DNA from: Flammeovirga kamogawensis
Lineage (GTDB): Bacteria > Bacteroidota > Bacteroidia > Cytophagales > Flammeovirgaceae
DNA: 64,000 nt
Direction of reading: 5' to 3'
NCBI RefSeq assembly: GCF_018736065.1
Contig: NZ_CP076129.1
Span: 124,001-188,000 of the forward strand
Shown: positions 54,339-62,727 of the stretch, in pieces
Layout of the letters: each line of letters opens with the position of its first letter
Numbering within the stretch: position 1 is the first letter of the stretch
Position numbers and translations under genes: made by a program
The notes under the pieces: generated by a model
What the model saw: the letters and a program-made list of their open reading frames with translations, nothing else
Told to the model about the DNA's origin: nothing
Databases searched by the model: none

Positions 54339-55109
54339 ATGAACGAACTATATAACATAAACGATATAAGACAACTTGAAAATGAACTAGCTAAAAATTC
54401 TAACGACACGGATTTAATGAACAAGTTGGCTATTGGATATTTAAGTTGTAGAGAAGCAGATAGCTTTAATAAAGTCGATGATTTGTTTAAAGCAGCATTT
54501 GAAATTAAGCCATCGATTAAAACTGCAAATAATTATGCATATCAGGTAATATCGGATTGGAATGATTATGAAAACGGTATAGAAATTTTGAAACCATTCG
54601 TTGACAAAGAACCAAAATCATTTATGCCATACAATTTGATTGGTTATGCTTACTTAATGAAAGAAAATTACGAAGATGCTAAGTCGTATTTAAAAAAAGC
54701 AAGATCTTTATGTCAAATCGAAATGGTTGAAATTATTCACAATCTAGCTGTATGTGAGAATCATTTAGGAAATCCACAAAAAGCATTGGCTTTGTATGAA
54801 AAGTCAATTGAAATAATGGACAAAGACAATGAGTCGAAATATAATAAAGCTGTTTGCCAAATTGAACTAGGACAAACCACTCCAATAGATCAAATTATTC
54901 AGGATATAATAAAAAGTGAAGCATATAAAGACCATACAGCTTGGGTTTCAAGTGCTGCATTAAGTGAACTTTATTATTTGAAAGGAGACTTGCAGAATGC
55001 GTATGATTTTTTTAATCAGAATCCTTTTACACCTGATTTAGTTTCAGATGGCACGGTTATTAATCATCTTACAGGAGTGAAGCTATTTCAGTCAGAAGAA
55101 TTAAATTAG
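54339..55109 (+). CDS. Cassette 42: TPR protein
   Basis: A 256-residue helical protein with tetratricopeptide-like repeats: DLMNKLAIGYLSCREADSF, MPYNLIGYAYLMKENYEDA, VEIIHNLAVCENHLGNPQKA, ALYEKSIEIM, AALSELYYLKGDLQNAYDFF. These form a protein-binding superhelix. The end VKLFQSEELN and stop is encoded by about 40 bp that also occur in the gene-less repeat cassettes. The same frame stays open for 98 codons after the TAG. This may be a shortened gene. Confidence 0.75.
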   Translation: MNELYNINDIRQLENELAKNSNDTDLMNKLAIGYLSCREADSFNKVDDLFKAAFEIKPSIKTANNYAYQVISDWNDYENGIEILKPFVDKEPKSFMPYNLIGYAYLMKENYEDAKSYLKKARSLCQIEMVEIIHNLAVCENHLGNPQKALALYEKSIEIMDKDNESKYNKAVCQIELGQTTPIDQIIQDIIKSEAYKDHTAWVSSAALSELYYLKGDLQNAYDFFNQNPFTPDLVSDGTVINHLTGVKLFQSEELN

Positions 55110-55406
55110 GAGAAATTAAATAATGATAAACCAAAATTTAAAAAACTAGTTGATGTTCAAATTGGAGAAAAATACGGGTGGATTAGAGAACTGAATGACC
55201 CTGAGGATGAAGATTATTACGATTACTCAGATCAAGAAAGAATTACACAAATTAAAGATTTGAAAAATGAGATTCAAGTTTTGAAAAATTTAGAGTATAG
55301 TCTAATTAACCCTCCAGAATTGAAACCCACGGAATTATACAAGACAGTATTTTGTGGTTGTTTGTTTTATGATTGCAAACTCCACGGCACTCAATTTGAT
55401 GAGTAA
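55110..55406 (+). pseudogene. Open frame after the TPR stop, likely gene fragment
   Basis: 98 codons in the same frame directly after the TPR gene's TAG, without a start codon: KFKKLVDVQIGEKYGWIREL, a charged DPEDEDYYDYSDQE, a helix RITQIKDLKNEIQVLKNLEY and a cysteine-rich end (VFCGCLFYDCKLHG). It is either the lost C-terminus of a longer protein or the 3' end of another gene. It runs directly into the remains of attC42. Confidence 0.55.
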
Positions 55407-55407
55407 A

Positions 55408-55420
55408 CAACCCGTTGTAA
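55408..55420 (+). other. attC site 42, remnant
   Basis: Only CAACCCGTTGTAA remains, the last bases of an attC plus the next core. The opening CGGTAAC expected from this cassette's start GTTACCG, and both arms, are gone, so this cassette should no longer be excised alone. Confidence 0.75.
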
Positions 55421-55451
55421 AGCATAATTAAACTATCTACATAAAAATCTA

Positions 55452-55979
55452 ATGAGGTATTTCTTTTTACTCACTTTCTTTAATTGTTTATTATATAGTT
55501 TAGGATATTCTCAAAATCATACAGATTCAATAGTATATGATCTTGACAGTTTAGTATATAAAGTATATGATTCTAATTCTGATAGGGTTGATTATTTTGA
55601 TCAAAACGGATTCAAAAGAGAAATTGTTAATATTGAAAATATCCCTACAGAAGAACTTAGAATAATGTCAATAATGTCAAAATTGGTAGGCAGAAATATA
55701 AAAGTCCCTAGTAGGTATGTACATAATACCCCGATTGAAGATTTTGACAGTAGATTTACTTTTGAAATGTCATTTTTAATTGAAAAGAATGGAAAAGTTT
55801 CTAACTTAAGATTAATTGGAAAAATACCTAGTGGATATGCTCCTAATGAATTTTTCCCAAGAAAATTTAAGTTACCTAAATTTCAATCTATAATAAATAG
55901 TTTTGGAGATACACTATTAGTAGAAGGAACAACTGAAATTGTTGTTGAATGTATGTGTTCTCCTCCAATTAAAGAATAA
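55452..55979 (+). CDS. Cassette 43: small secreted protein
   Basis: A 175-residue protein with the signal peptide MRYFFLLTFFNCLLYSLGYSQ. A helical section (TEELRIMSIMSKLVGRNIKV) is followed by strands FTFEMSFLIEKNGKVSNLRLIGK and LLVEGTTEIVVECMC. The last part is reminiscent of a TonB C-terminal fold (VSFLIEKNGKVSNL) but lacks the full pattern. Could be excised together with cassette 42 as one unit. Confidence 0.65.
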   Translation: MRYFFLLTFFNCLLYSLGYSQNHTDSIVYDLDSLVYKVYDSNSDRVDYFDQNGFKREIVNIENIPTEELRIMSIMSKLVGRNIKVPSRYVHNTPIEDFDSRFTFEMSFLIEKNGKVSNLRLIGKIPSGYAPNEFFPRKFKLPKFQSIINSFGDTLLVEGTTEIVVECMCSPPIKE

Positions 55980-55992
55980 TCAACTAAACGCT

Positions 55993-56061
55993 TTACAACA
56001 TCAACTAAACTCCATTCACGGTTGACGCAACCGCTCACGTAGTTTAGTCAAAACGTTGGCA
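55993..56061 (+). other. attC site 43
   Basis: 69 bp. Opens TTACAAC, closes GTTGGCA. Arms ACTAAAC/GTTTAGT, apex GGTTG-ACG-CAACC. Confidence 0.92.
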
Positions 56062-56067
56062 ACCATT

Positions 56068-56589
56068 ATGTGGAAAACAAACACTATATATATTTTTCTA
56101 TCTGTTTTTGTAATTCTTCTTTCATGTTCAAATGACAGATTCAAGAAAACAAAACAAGTAGGTATTGAGGATGAAACTAGATATTTAGCCTTTGTAGATA
56201 GCTTGTTCGAGAGTAATTCAAGTTATGAATCGATCAAATGGATCTATACATATCCAATATTAGTTCAAAAAACTGAAAAAATATGGCGAGAAGATGAAAT
56301 ACAGATACCTGAAACATTTGAGTTGCAACCTTTTTCTTTCTCAAATTTTGAATATAGTTCTTATTCATTTTCAGATAAGGGTTTATCAATCAAAGTCCTA
56401 GAACCAACAGAGAATAGACAGAACTTAGATTCTTTATTCTACTCAGAGTTTAAAAAAAAAGGAATAGGTATGGTTGTCACACTTCCATATTCTTGGACTG
56501 ATTCAACAAATGAAGTTTGGATTGATTACAAAGTAATTGAATATGGATATTGTGGTTTTCCTTACTTTAATTCTAGTAAATATAAATAA
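56068..56589 (+). CDS. Cassette 44: lipoprotein of unknown function
   Basis: A 173-residue lipoprotein (MWKTNTIYIFLSVFVILLSC, Cys20). ATG 56068 is chosen; the frame's upstream TTG would lie on the recombination core itself. The mature part: YLAFVDSLFESNSSYESIKWI, then FEYSSYSFSDKGLSIKVLEP and a final VWIDYKVIEYGYCGFPYF. No family recognised. Confidence 0.65.
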   Translation: MWKTNTIYIFLSVFVILLSCSNDRFKKTKQVGIEDETRYLAFVDSLFESNSSYESIKWIYTYPILVQKTEKIWREDEIQIPETFELQPFSFSNFEYSSYSFSDKGLSIKVLEPTENRQNLDSLFYSEFKKKGIGMVVTLPYSWTDSTNEVWIDYKVIEYGYCGFPYFNSSKYK

Positions 56590-56597
56590 AAAACAGT

Positions 56598-56668
56598 TGC
56601 CAACACTAGCTAAAACTCCATGTATCGGGTGACGCACCCTCACACGTAGTTTAGCCATTACGTTAGAG
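56598..56668 (+). other. attC site 44
   Basis: 71 bp. Opens TGCCAAC, closes GTTAGAG. Arms GCTAAAACTCC/GTAGTTTAGC, apex GGGTG-ACG-CACCC. Confidence 0.92.
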
Positions 56669-56724
56669 CATATTATACATATTACTCTTAATCATTATAC
56701 TACTAAAAAGTAAACTGAATTTTT

Positions 56725-57153
56725 ATGAACAAAATAATGAGAACAATTAAAACTTACTTTTTTATCATTTCTCTTCTATTCACTTGTAATATTCTTTATG
56801 GACAAGATGATCAAATATTTGAAGAAGTAGCAGTACCTGCTGAATATGAAGGAGGTATGGGAAAGTTTTATAAATGGGCAATTCAAGAATTAAAGTATCC
56901 GAAAGATGCACTAGAATCAAGAGTAGAAGGAAAGGTTTATGTTAAATTTATTATAGATGAAAAAGGTCAAGTTATTGATGATTCAATAGAAGTAGTTAGG
57001 GGCTTAAATGAATCATGTAATAATGAAGCTATTAGAATATTATCAGCATGTTCGTCATGGACTCCTGCTAGAACACATAAAAATAAAAAGAAAGGACATA
57101 ATGTTAAACAAAGAATGGTTTTACCGATACCATTTAAGCTTCCTAACAATTAA
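56725..57153 (+). CDS. Cassette 45: secreted TonB C-terminal-domain protein
   Basis: A 142-residue protein: a signal peptide or anchor (TYFFIISLLFTCNILYGQ), then a TonB C-terminal domain with its landmarks YPKDALESRVEGKVYVKFII, DEKGQVIDDSIEVVRGL, NEEAIRIL-like NNEAIRILSACSSWTPA, and VKQRMVLPIPFKL. It has no long periplasmic spanner, so it is not an energy transducer by itself; stand-alone versions are common in Bacteroidota. Alternative ATG at 56737. Confidence 0.8.
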   Translation: MNKIMRTIKTYFFIISLLFTCNILYGQDDQIFEEVAVPAEYEGGMGKFYKWAIQELKYPKDALESRVEGKVYVKFIIDEKGQVIDDSIEVVRGLNESCNNEAIRILSACSSWTPARTHKNKKKGHNVKQRMVLPIPFKLPNN

Positions 57154-57159
57154 AACATG

Positions 57160-57230
57160 CTCTAACAATAGCTAACCTCCATCCACCGGTCGACACGCCC
57201 GCTGGTCGTAGTTTAGCAATTTCGTTAACT
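57160..57230 (+). other. attC site 45
   Basis: 71 bp. Opens CTCTAAC, closes GTTAACT. Arms GCTAA/TTTAGC, apex GGTCG-ACA-CGCCC. Confidence 0.92.
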
Positions 57231-57250
57231 ACAATAATGACAAACTAAAA

Positions 57251-58075
57251 ATGAAAACTTTCAATTTAATATTAACACTTCTAATCCCTTTCTTATGCTT
57301 TTCTCAAGAAAAAGTAACAGATCTTACTTTTGGGAAAAAAATAACTATTAACTCTGAAATATTATCAGATTCAATTGAATGTTGGGTTCGTATACCTGAA
57401 AGATTAAATCAATCAAATTCTAGAATTGATTCAGTATCTTTACTAGTTCTATTAGATGGGGATGAATATTTTAAAATAGCATCTGATATTGCTGAACTTT
57501 ATGAATGGTCAGACAAAATGCCATTAACAATTATAATAGGATTACCAAGTACTGGTGAAAGTAGATATAAATATTATACACCAACTAAAGTAGAAAATTT
57601 AAATAGCAAAGAAGATAGTATTTTATATTCAAAAACTGGTAATTTTAATCTTTTTGAATCCTCATTATCATAAGAAGTTATACCAAGATTGGAGCATCAC
57701 TTAGAAGTGAAATTTTCAGAAAAAACAATATTTGGTCATTCTAATGGTGGATTAGGAGCTTTATCATTTTACATATCACAAAATCATTTGTTTGATCATT
57801 ATATTGTAGCAAGCCCAGCAATTCTTTGGGATAATTATTATATCCAAAAAAATATCTCTAATAAATCACGCAATGAATCTATTTATTTAAGTCTTAGTAA
57901 TAATGGTTGGGACTATCCAATAGAGTCATATAAATCATTAATAGATGTCTTAAATAAGACTAATAATAGTTTTAAGTTTAGATTAAATGAAGAAGAAAAT
58001 CATGCAACTAACGGTTTACGAACTTTACTTGATGGTTTAATCTATGTCAATAATAAAAATAATAAAATACAGTAG
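57251..58075 (+). pseudogene. Cassette 46: esterase D-like gene broken by a stop codon
   Basis: Nearly identical to the intact gene at 30873 but codon 141 (CAA, Gln) is TAA at 57671-57673. The stop lies before the nucleophile elbow GHSNGG, so the short product cannot be active. The frame reopens at 57689. Few other differences (N to H in LFDHY, SR to NS near the end), so inactivation is recent. If the TAA is a sequencing error, both copies are whole. Confidence 0.85.
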
Positions 58076-58144
58076 TTAACACCAGCTAAAACAGCAAGTC
58101 TCGGCCGACGCGTCCTCACTCGCAGTTTAGCAAATTCGTTAGGT
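58074..58144 (+). other. attC site 46
   Basis: 71 bp. Opens AGTTAAC, closes GTTAGGT. Same body as attC7. Confidence 0.92.
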
Positions 58145-58172
58145 ATTATTATTTGATATACTAGATTTTCAA

Positions 58173-58601
58173 ATGAACAAACGAATTAAATTAACAAACG
58201 ATAATTTGACAATAAAAATCCTATTTTGGACTTTCACCCTTCCTATTATACTTTCTTTCTTGTCATTTTACATATCTAATAATATAATTGTTTCAATTGT
58301 TATAGGAATATTTTCATTCTTTGGCATTTTATTAATTTCAATAAATCTAATATCTACAAATAGTAAAAAAATATTTTTTGAGGTAACTGATACTGAAATA
58401 TTATACAAAGAAGAAAAAGTAATATCTATATCTGAAATAGATCTATTGGATTATAAATTTCAGGTTTCGAGTAGATATAATAAAACGTTTAAATATTTAA
58501 TTATTACTTCAAAAAATGGAGAATTTTATCGTTTAGATTTATCAAATACATCATCAGATATTTCTGATATAATCAACGTTATAAAGTCAAAGATGAATTA
58601 A
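58173..58601 (+). CDS. Cassette 47: membrane protein with PH-like domain
   Basis: A 142-residue protein. Helices at about 15-35 and 40-62 are followed by a sheet-rich C-terminal half (KIFFEVTDTEILYKEEKVISI, LDYKFQVSSRYNKTFKYLIIT, KNGEFYRLDL) and a final helix (SDIINVIKSKM), the strand-strand-helix order of bacterial PH domains. Similar in layout to the proteins at 32868 and 41659. Confidence 0.68.
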   Translation: MNKRIKLTNDNLTIKILFWTFTLPIILSFLSFYISNNIIVSIVIGIFSFFGILLISINLISTNSKKIFFEVTDTEILYKEEKVISISEIDLLDYKFQVSSRYNKTFKYLIITSKNGEFYRLDLSNTSSDISDIINVIKSKMN

Positions 58602-58645
58602 ACGATAGTAGCTAAAAAGAGATTAATAATTAATGTTGAAACAAT

Positions 58646-58713
58646 ACCTAACATAAACTAAATTAGCATATCGGTCGACGCGTCCTCTACGCAATTTAGT
58701 CAATCCGTTATCG
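58646..58713 (+). other. attC site 47
   Basis: 68 bp. Opens ACCTAAC, closes GTTATCG. Arms ACTAAA/TTTAGT, apex GGTCG-ACG-CGTCC. Confidence 0.92.
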
Positions 58714-58723
58714 AGAATTAAAT

Positions 58724-59365
58724 ATGAAAAACTACAAACTTTACTGGAGTATTGTAACAATACTGTTTATAATACAATTTTTTTTGCAATACTTTTCTGT
58801 TAATAGTGCACTTGAAATATCTGAAGTTAAATACATCATTGTATTAACTGAAATTCTGACAACTTTAATTACGGCTTTTATACCAGGAATTATTTTAGCC
58901 TCTTTATCATCGTTGTTTCTATTGAAAAAAGAGAAATACAAAAATAGAATCAAACAGATACTACCTATCACAACTTCACTACCATTATTATTATATATAA
59001 TTTCATTTAGTTATATTTTTTATAAGGAAGAAGTGAAAGGTGAAAAGTTAGGTCCTGTAATTGAATATAATAATATCAAACAGTCGGAAAGCTTAGTTTG
59101 TGAATCTATAAAAGATGGTAAATTTGAAACTAAAAACTTTTTTATTGAAAGAACAGGTAATCACCAAACACAGACTGATAAGAATAATGGGAATGTGAGC
59201 GAATATGAAGTAAAATGGCTTTCAAATTGTGAGTATGAGTTAACTCCAATTTCGTCCGAAGGAGATAACATGTTAGTTAAAATTGTAGATGTTACTGAGA
59301 AATATTACGATTGTTTTACTACTACAGGAACTTATGCAACAAAATTTAGGATTCAAAAACTGTAA
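58724..59365 (+). CDS. Cassette 48: membrane protein, divergent copy of cassette 17
   Basis: A 213-residue protein collinear with the one at 37969 without gaps but with some twenty substitutions (for example SLLFI/TILFI, ILYIEE/IFYKEE, LDCESV/LVCESI). Leader (GAGAATTAAAT) and start spacing are the same. Cysteines and membrane helices are kept. Its attC, however, is of another type (see attC48 and attC17). Confidence 0.7.
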   Translation: MKNYKLYWSIVTILFIIQFFLQYFSVNSALEISEVKYIIVLTEILTTLITAFIPGIILASLSSLFLLKKEKYKNRIKQILPITTSLPLLLYIISFSYIFYKEEVKGEKLGPVIEYNNIKQSESLVCESIKDGKFETKNFFIERTGNHQTQTDKNNGNVSEYEVKWLSNCEYELTPISSEGDNMLVKIVDVTEKYYDCFTTTGTYATKFRIQKL

Positions 59366-59370
59366 AATCT

Positions 59371-59441
59371 CGATAACAACAGCTAAAACTCCATGTATCG
59401 GGTGACGCACCCTCTCACGGAGTTTAGCCATTACGTTAGGC
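59371..59441 (+). other. attC site 48
   Basis: 71 bp. Opens CGATAAC, closes GTTAGGC. Arms GCTAAAACTCC/GGAGTTTAGC, apex GGGTG-ACG-CACCC. Confidence 0.92.
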
Positions 59442-59892
59442 ATCATAATCTAGGCGAGTGCATCTGCATAATGCACGTAGGTACTAAATTTTTATTATTC
59501 AAGCACGGGTGATTCACCCGCAGAGAGCATTAGTTATTTTGTACCTCTATATTTGCAGTCGTGCGATTCGCACGGTTTAATAAAATTATAAATTGAAACA
59601 GGAGTGAAGCTATTTCAGTCAGAAGAATTAAATTAGGAGAAAGTAAATTTTTCAACGCAGAATTAGTCAAAAGGCAATTCACTTTTCAAATAATTAAATT
59701 TTAAAAAATGGTTTTGTTTTTCAACGTCCATCATAAATTTAGAGTTATCTCAATTAATGATGTTCACGTTTGGTAAAACTTTTAAGTATCTGTACTTTCA
59801 GTTTATAATTAGAATTTAAAAAAATACGCTGCCTAACATCAACTAAATTAGCATATCGGTCGACGCGCCCTCTACGCAATTTAGTCAACCCG
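59436..59892 (+). repeat. Cassette 49: gene-less repeat cassette (copy 14)
   Basis: 457 bp, AGGC subtype. Carries the exact tail VKLFQSEELN-stop of cassette 42 (about 59578-59636). Promoter-like block at 59769-59800. Followed directly by another copy. Confidence 0.85.
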
Positions 59893-59898
59893 TTATGC
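59831..59898 (+). other. attC site 49
   Basis: 68 bp. Opens GCCTAAC, closes GTTATGC. Arms ACTAAA/TTTAGT, apex GGTCG-ACG-CGCCC. Confidence 0.92.
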
Positions 59899-60349
59899 TG
59901 TATAATCTAGGCGAGTGCATCTGCATAATGCACGTAGGTACTAAATTTTTATTATTCAAGCACGGGTGATTCACCCGCAGAAAGTATTAGTTATTTTGTA
60001 CCTCTATCTTTGCAGTCGTGCGATTCGCACGGTTTAGTAAAATTATAAATTGAAACAGGAGTGAAGTCAAATCATTGTGAAGAATTAAATTAGGAGAAAG
60101 TAAATTTTTCAACACAGAATTAGTCAAAAGGCAATTCACTTTTCAAATAATTAAAGTTTTAAAAAATTGTTTTGTTTTTCAACGTTCATCAAAAATTTAG
60201 AGTTCTCTCAACTAATGATGTTCACGTTTGGTAAAACTTTTAAGTATCTGTACTTTCAGTATTCAATTTAAAATTAAAAAATACACAGCATAACAATAAC
60301 TAAATTAGCATATCGGTCGACGCGCCCTCTACGCAATTTAGCCAACCCG
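59893..60349 (+). repeat. Cassette 50: gene-less repeat cassette (copy 15)
   Basis: 457 bp, TATGC subtype. Promoter-like block at 60227-60258. Precedes the second peptidase cassette, as copy 5 (39894) precedes the first. Confidence 0.85.
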
Positions 60350-60355
60350 TTGGCA
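60288..60355 (+). other. attC site 50
   Basis: 68 bp. Opens GCATAAC, closes GTTGGCA. Right arm TTTAGCCAACC has one change from the family form. Confidence 0.92.
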
Positions 60356-60364
60356 ACCATTAAA

Positions 60365-61468
60365 ATGAAACTATTACAAATCATCATATTACTTTTTCTG
60401 AACTTTCAAGCTTTTGGACAAAAGGTAACATATAATCACATTGTTGATACAGCAGATGTTGAAACTAAAAAGGTAATGATGCTCTTCGAAAACTACTTGG
60501 CTTCAAATCCTCAAAATAAAGGAAAAAATGAATTTTGGAATATTGAAGAGCAACAGAAACATAAGAACTACGACTTCTTGGAAAGCGAATTTCAACCTTC
60601 ACTTTATATGGGGTTTCCAGTGCACGTTTTGAGTGTAAAATTCAGAAATGAAATCTGTCAAATTAAAGCCCAGTTTTCCTATTGTAAAGCAGATGGTAGC
60701 CCATACGTTTTAGCAATAGCAAACTATATCGCAAAAAAGGAATATAGAAAATTTAAATTGTTCAATGCTTTAACTGTGAATAAGCAAACTTGGAATTGTA
60801 CAACGGTTGGTGTTGTGGACTTTTATTATCCTACATACCATAAGTTCGATTACCAAAAAGCTCAAAAGCTAAATAATTTTATTAGTGAAACTTGCAATAA
60901 TTTTGGCGTCAAGCCAAAAGCTTTTGAATACTATCTCGCTGACGATTATGATGAAATTCAAGTGCTAAAAGGGCTCGATTATTACATTGGTATGGGCGGG
61001 CAGTCAAAACCAAGCGGTAAAGCAACTGACGACAAAGTTTATTGCGGTGGTTTGGGAGAATATTATCCGCACGAAGTTTTCCATGTTCAAATAGATGAAC
61101 ACTTTCCAAACAAGCATTTTTGGGTTTCCGAAGGAGTAGCAACATTACTTGGGGGAAGTCGTGGAAAAAGTTTGGATTGGCATATAAAACGGACAAACCT
61201 TTATTTACAGAAACATCCTGAAATAGACCTAAACAATATGCTCAAACTAACTAACTTGGATGGCGAAACTTCATATCATTATGTTTTGGGCGGGCTAATT
61301 GCAAAGAAAATATTGGACAAAGGCGGTTGGAGTCTACTAAAAGAATTTATGTCAAGTGGCACTACTGATGAAGACTATTACAATGCGATTGAAAAATATC
61401 TTGAAATAAACAAAACGGAACTTAACGACTTTGTTCGAGAGCAATTAGAAATTGAATCAAAAAAATAA
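60365..61468 (+). CDS. Cassette 51: secreted HExxH metallopeptidase-like protein, second copy
   Basis: A 367-residue protein, almost identical to that at 40365 (one visible change, H50 to Q) with the same HEVFH at 236-240 and E256. It ends ten residues earlier because the A run before the stop is one base shorter, so it closes with EIESKK. The shorter end lies before attC51 and is probably the original form. Compositionally unlike its neighbours. Confidence 0.8.
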   Translation: MKLLQIIILLFLNFQAFGQKVTYNHIVDTADVETKKVMMLFENYLASNPQNKGKNEFWNIEEQQKHKNYDFLESEFQPSLYMGFPVHVLSVKFRNEICQIKAQFSYCKADGSPYVLAIANYIAKKEYRKFKLFNALTVNKQTWNCTTVGVVDFYYPTYHKFDYQKAQKLNNFISETCNNFGVKPKAFEYYLADDYDEIQVLKGLDYYIGMGGQSKPSGKATDDKVYCGGLGEYYPHEVFHVQIDEHFPNKHFWVSEGVATLLGGSRGKSLDWHIKRTNLYLQKHPEIDLNNMLKLTNLDGETSYHYVLGGLIAKKILDKGGWSLLKEFMSSGTTDEDYYNAIEKYLEINKTELNDFVREQLEIESKK

Positions 61469-61472
61469 CGGT

Positions 61473-61603
61473 TGCCAACAATGTATATAAAAAATAGGCG
61501 AGACAGTAGTAAATTAAAAGTTTTGGGCTTTGATCAAACTTTGTGTCTAACTGAAAGTTTCCTGCTTCGTAATCGCCTACTTTTCATATACTAACCGTTA
61601 TGC
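61473..61603 (+). other. attC site 51 (long type)
   Basis: 131 bp. Opens TGCCAAC, closes GTTATGC. Same body as attC21 with one substitution (TAGGCG). Confidence 0.9.
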
Positions 61604-62053
61604 TGTATAATCTAGGCGAGTGCATCTGCATAATGCACGTTGGTACTAAATTTTTGTTGTTCAAGCACGGGTGATTCACCCGCAGCGAACATTGGTTATT
61701 TTGTACCTCTATATTTGCAGTCGTGCGATTCGCACGGTTTAATAAAATTATAAATTGAAACAGGAGTGAAGCTATTTCAGTCAGAAGAATTAAATTAGGA
61801 GAAAGGAAATTTTTCAACACAGAATTAGTCAAAAGGCTATTTACTTTTCAAATAATTAAAGTTTAAAAAATGGTTTTGTTTTTCAACGTCCATCATAATT
61901 TTAGAGTTCTCTCAATTAATGATGTTCACGTTTGGTAAAACTTTTAAGTATCTGTACTTTCAGTATTCAATTTAAATTTAAAAAATACACAGCATAACAA
62001 TAACTAAATTAGCATATCGGTCGACGCGCCCTCTACGCAATTTAGTCAAACCG
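61598..62053 (+). repeat. Cassette 52: gene-less repeat cassette (copy 16)
   Basis: 456 bp, TATGC subtype but with the VKLFQSEELN tail seen in cassette 42, so a mixture of the two sequence types. Promoter-like block at 61931-61962. Confidence 0.85.
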
Positions 62054-62059
62054 TTACCA
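61992..62059 (+). other. attC site 52
   Basis: 68 bp. Opens GCATAAC, closes GTTACCA. Arms ACTAAA/TTTAGT, apex GGTCG-ACG-CGCCC. Confidence 0.92.
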
Positions 62060-62107
62060 CACATTGGGCATAGAGTTATTAATAAGTTGATAAAGATGGG
62101 ATTGATC

Positions 62108-62698
62108 ATGAAAATAAATAAGTTAGTAACACTTTTTTTACTTTTTTTATTCTTCGGCTGTAAGTCACAACAAAATTATAAATTAAGTCAGGTTTATTTC
62201 GACCCATTTGATGGAACGATCAAAAATGGTATTCCTAAGGAAGATAGTTTAATCAATGTTAAAGACTTAAAAGGTAATGTAATTGGGATTGGTAAAGTAG
62301 CGGTTAAAGATAATAATATTACTGATTTACGGTTTGGACATTGGAAAGAGTTTGATTTTGAAGGTCATTTAGTCTCAGAAGGTCATTATAAGATAGATAT
62401 GCACTATGATTGTGGTATAGAGCCGAGCCTTACTTATTATTATTATCGCGTTGGAGAATGGAAATATTACAAAAAAAATGGAGAACTAGACTATGAATTA
62501 GAGTTTAAGCCATTAAATCATGTTGTTGATACAAATTGTGGAGATATAGAAATGAAATTCGGTGTAATAGATAAAATTCCAATCAAGTACTTAAATAAAG
62601 TAACGGTTGATAAAGTCTATGAACTACAAAAAATTTCATACTCTGAAATGACTTTTACTCCGTTAAATCGAAGAATTCATATAGAGTACATTTATTAG
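62108..62698 (+). CDS. Cassette 53: lipoprotein with MORN-like strands
   Basis: A 196-residue lipoprotein; ATG 62108 is chosen since it starts the signal MKINKLVTLFLLFLFFGC (Cys18); an ATG four codons upstream is possible. The body has toxin-antitoxin-like MORN_2 strands (RFGHWKEFDFEGHLVSEGHYK, RVGEWKYYKKNGELDYELEF), common in secreted Bacteroidota proteins. Unknown function. Confidence 0.7.
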   Translation: MKINKLVTLFLLFLFFGCKSQQNYKLSQVYFDPFDGTIKNGIPKEDSLINVKDLKGNVIGIGKVAVKDNNITDLRFGHWKEFDFEGHLVSEGHYKIDMHYDCGIEPSLTYYYYRVGEWKYYKKNGELDYELEFKPLNHVVDTNCGDIEMKFGVIDKIPIKYLNKVTVDKVYELQKISYSEMTFTPLNRRIHIEYIY

Positions 62699-62727
62699 TA
62701 ATCCACAAAAATTAAAATATAAACGTG

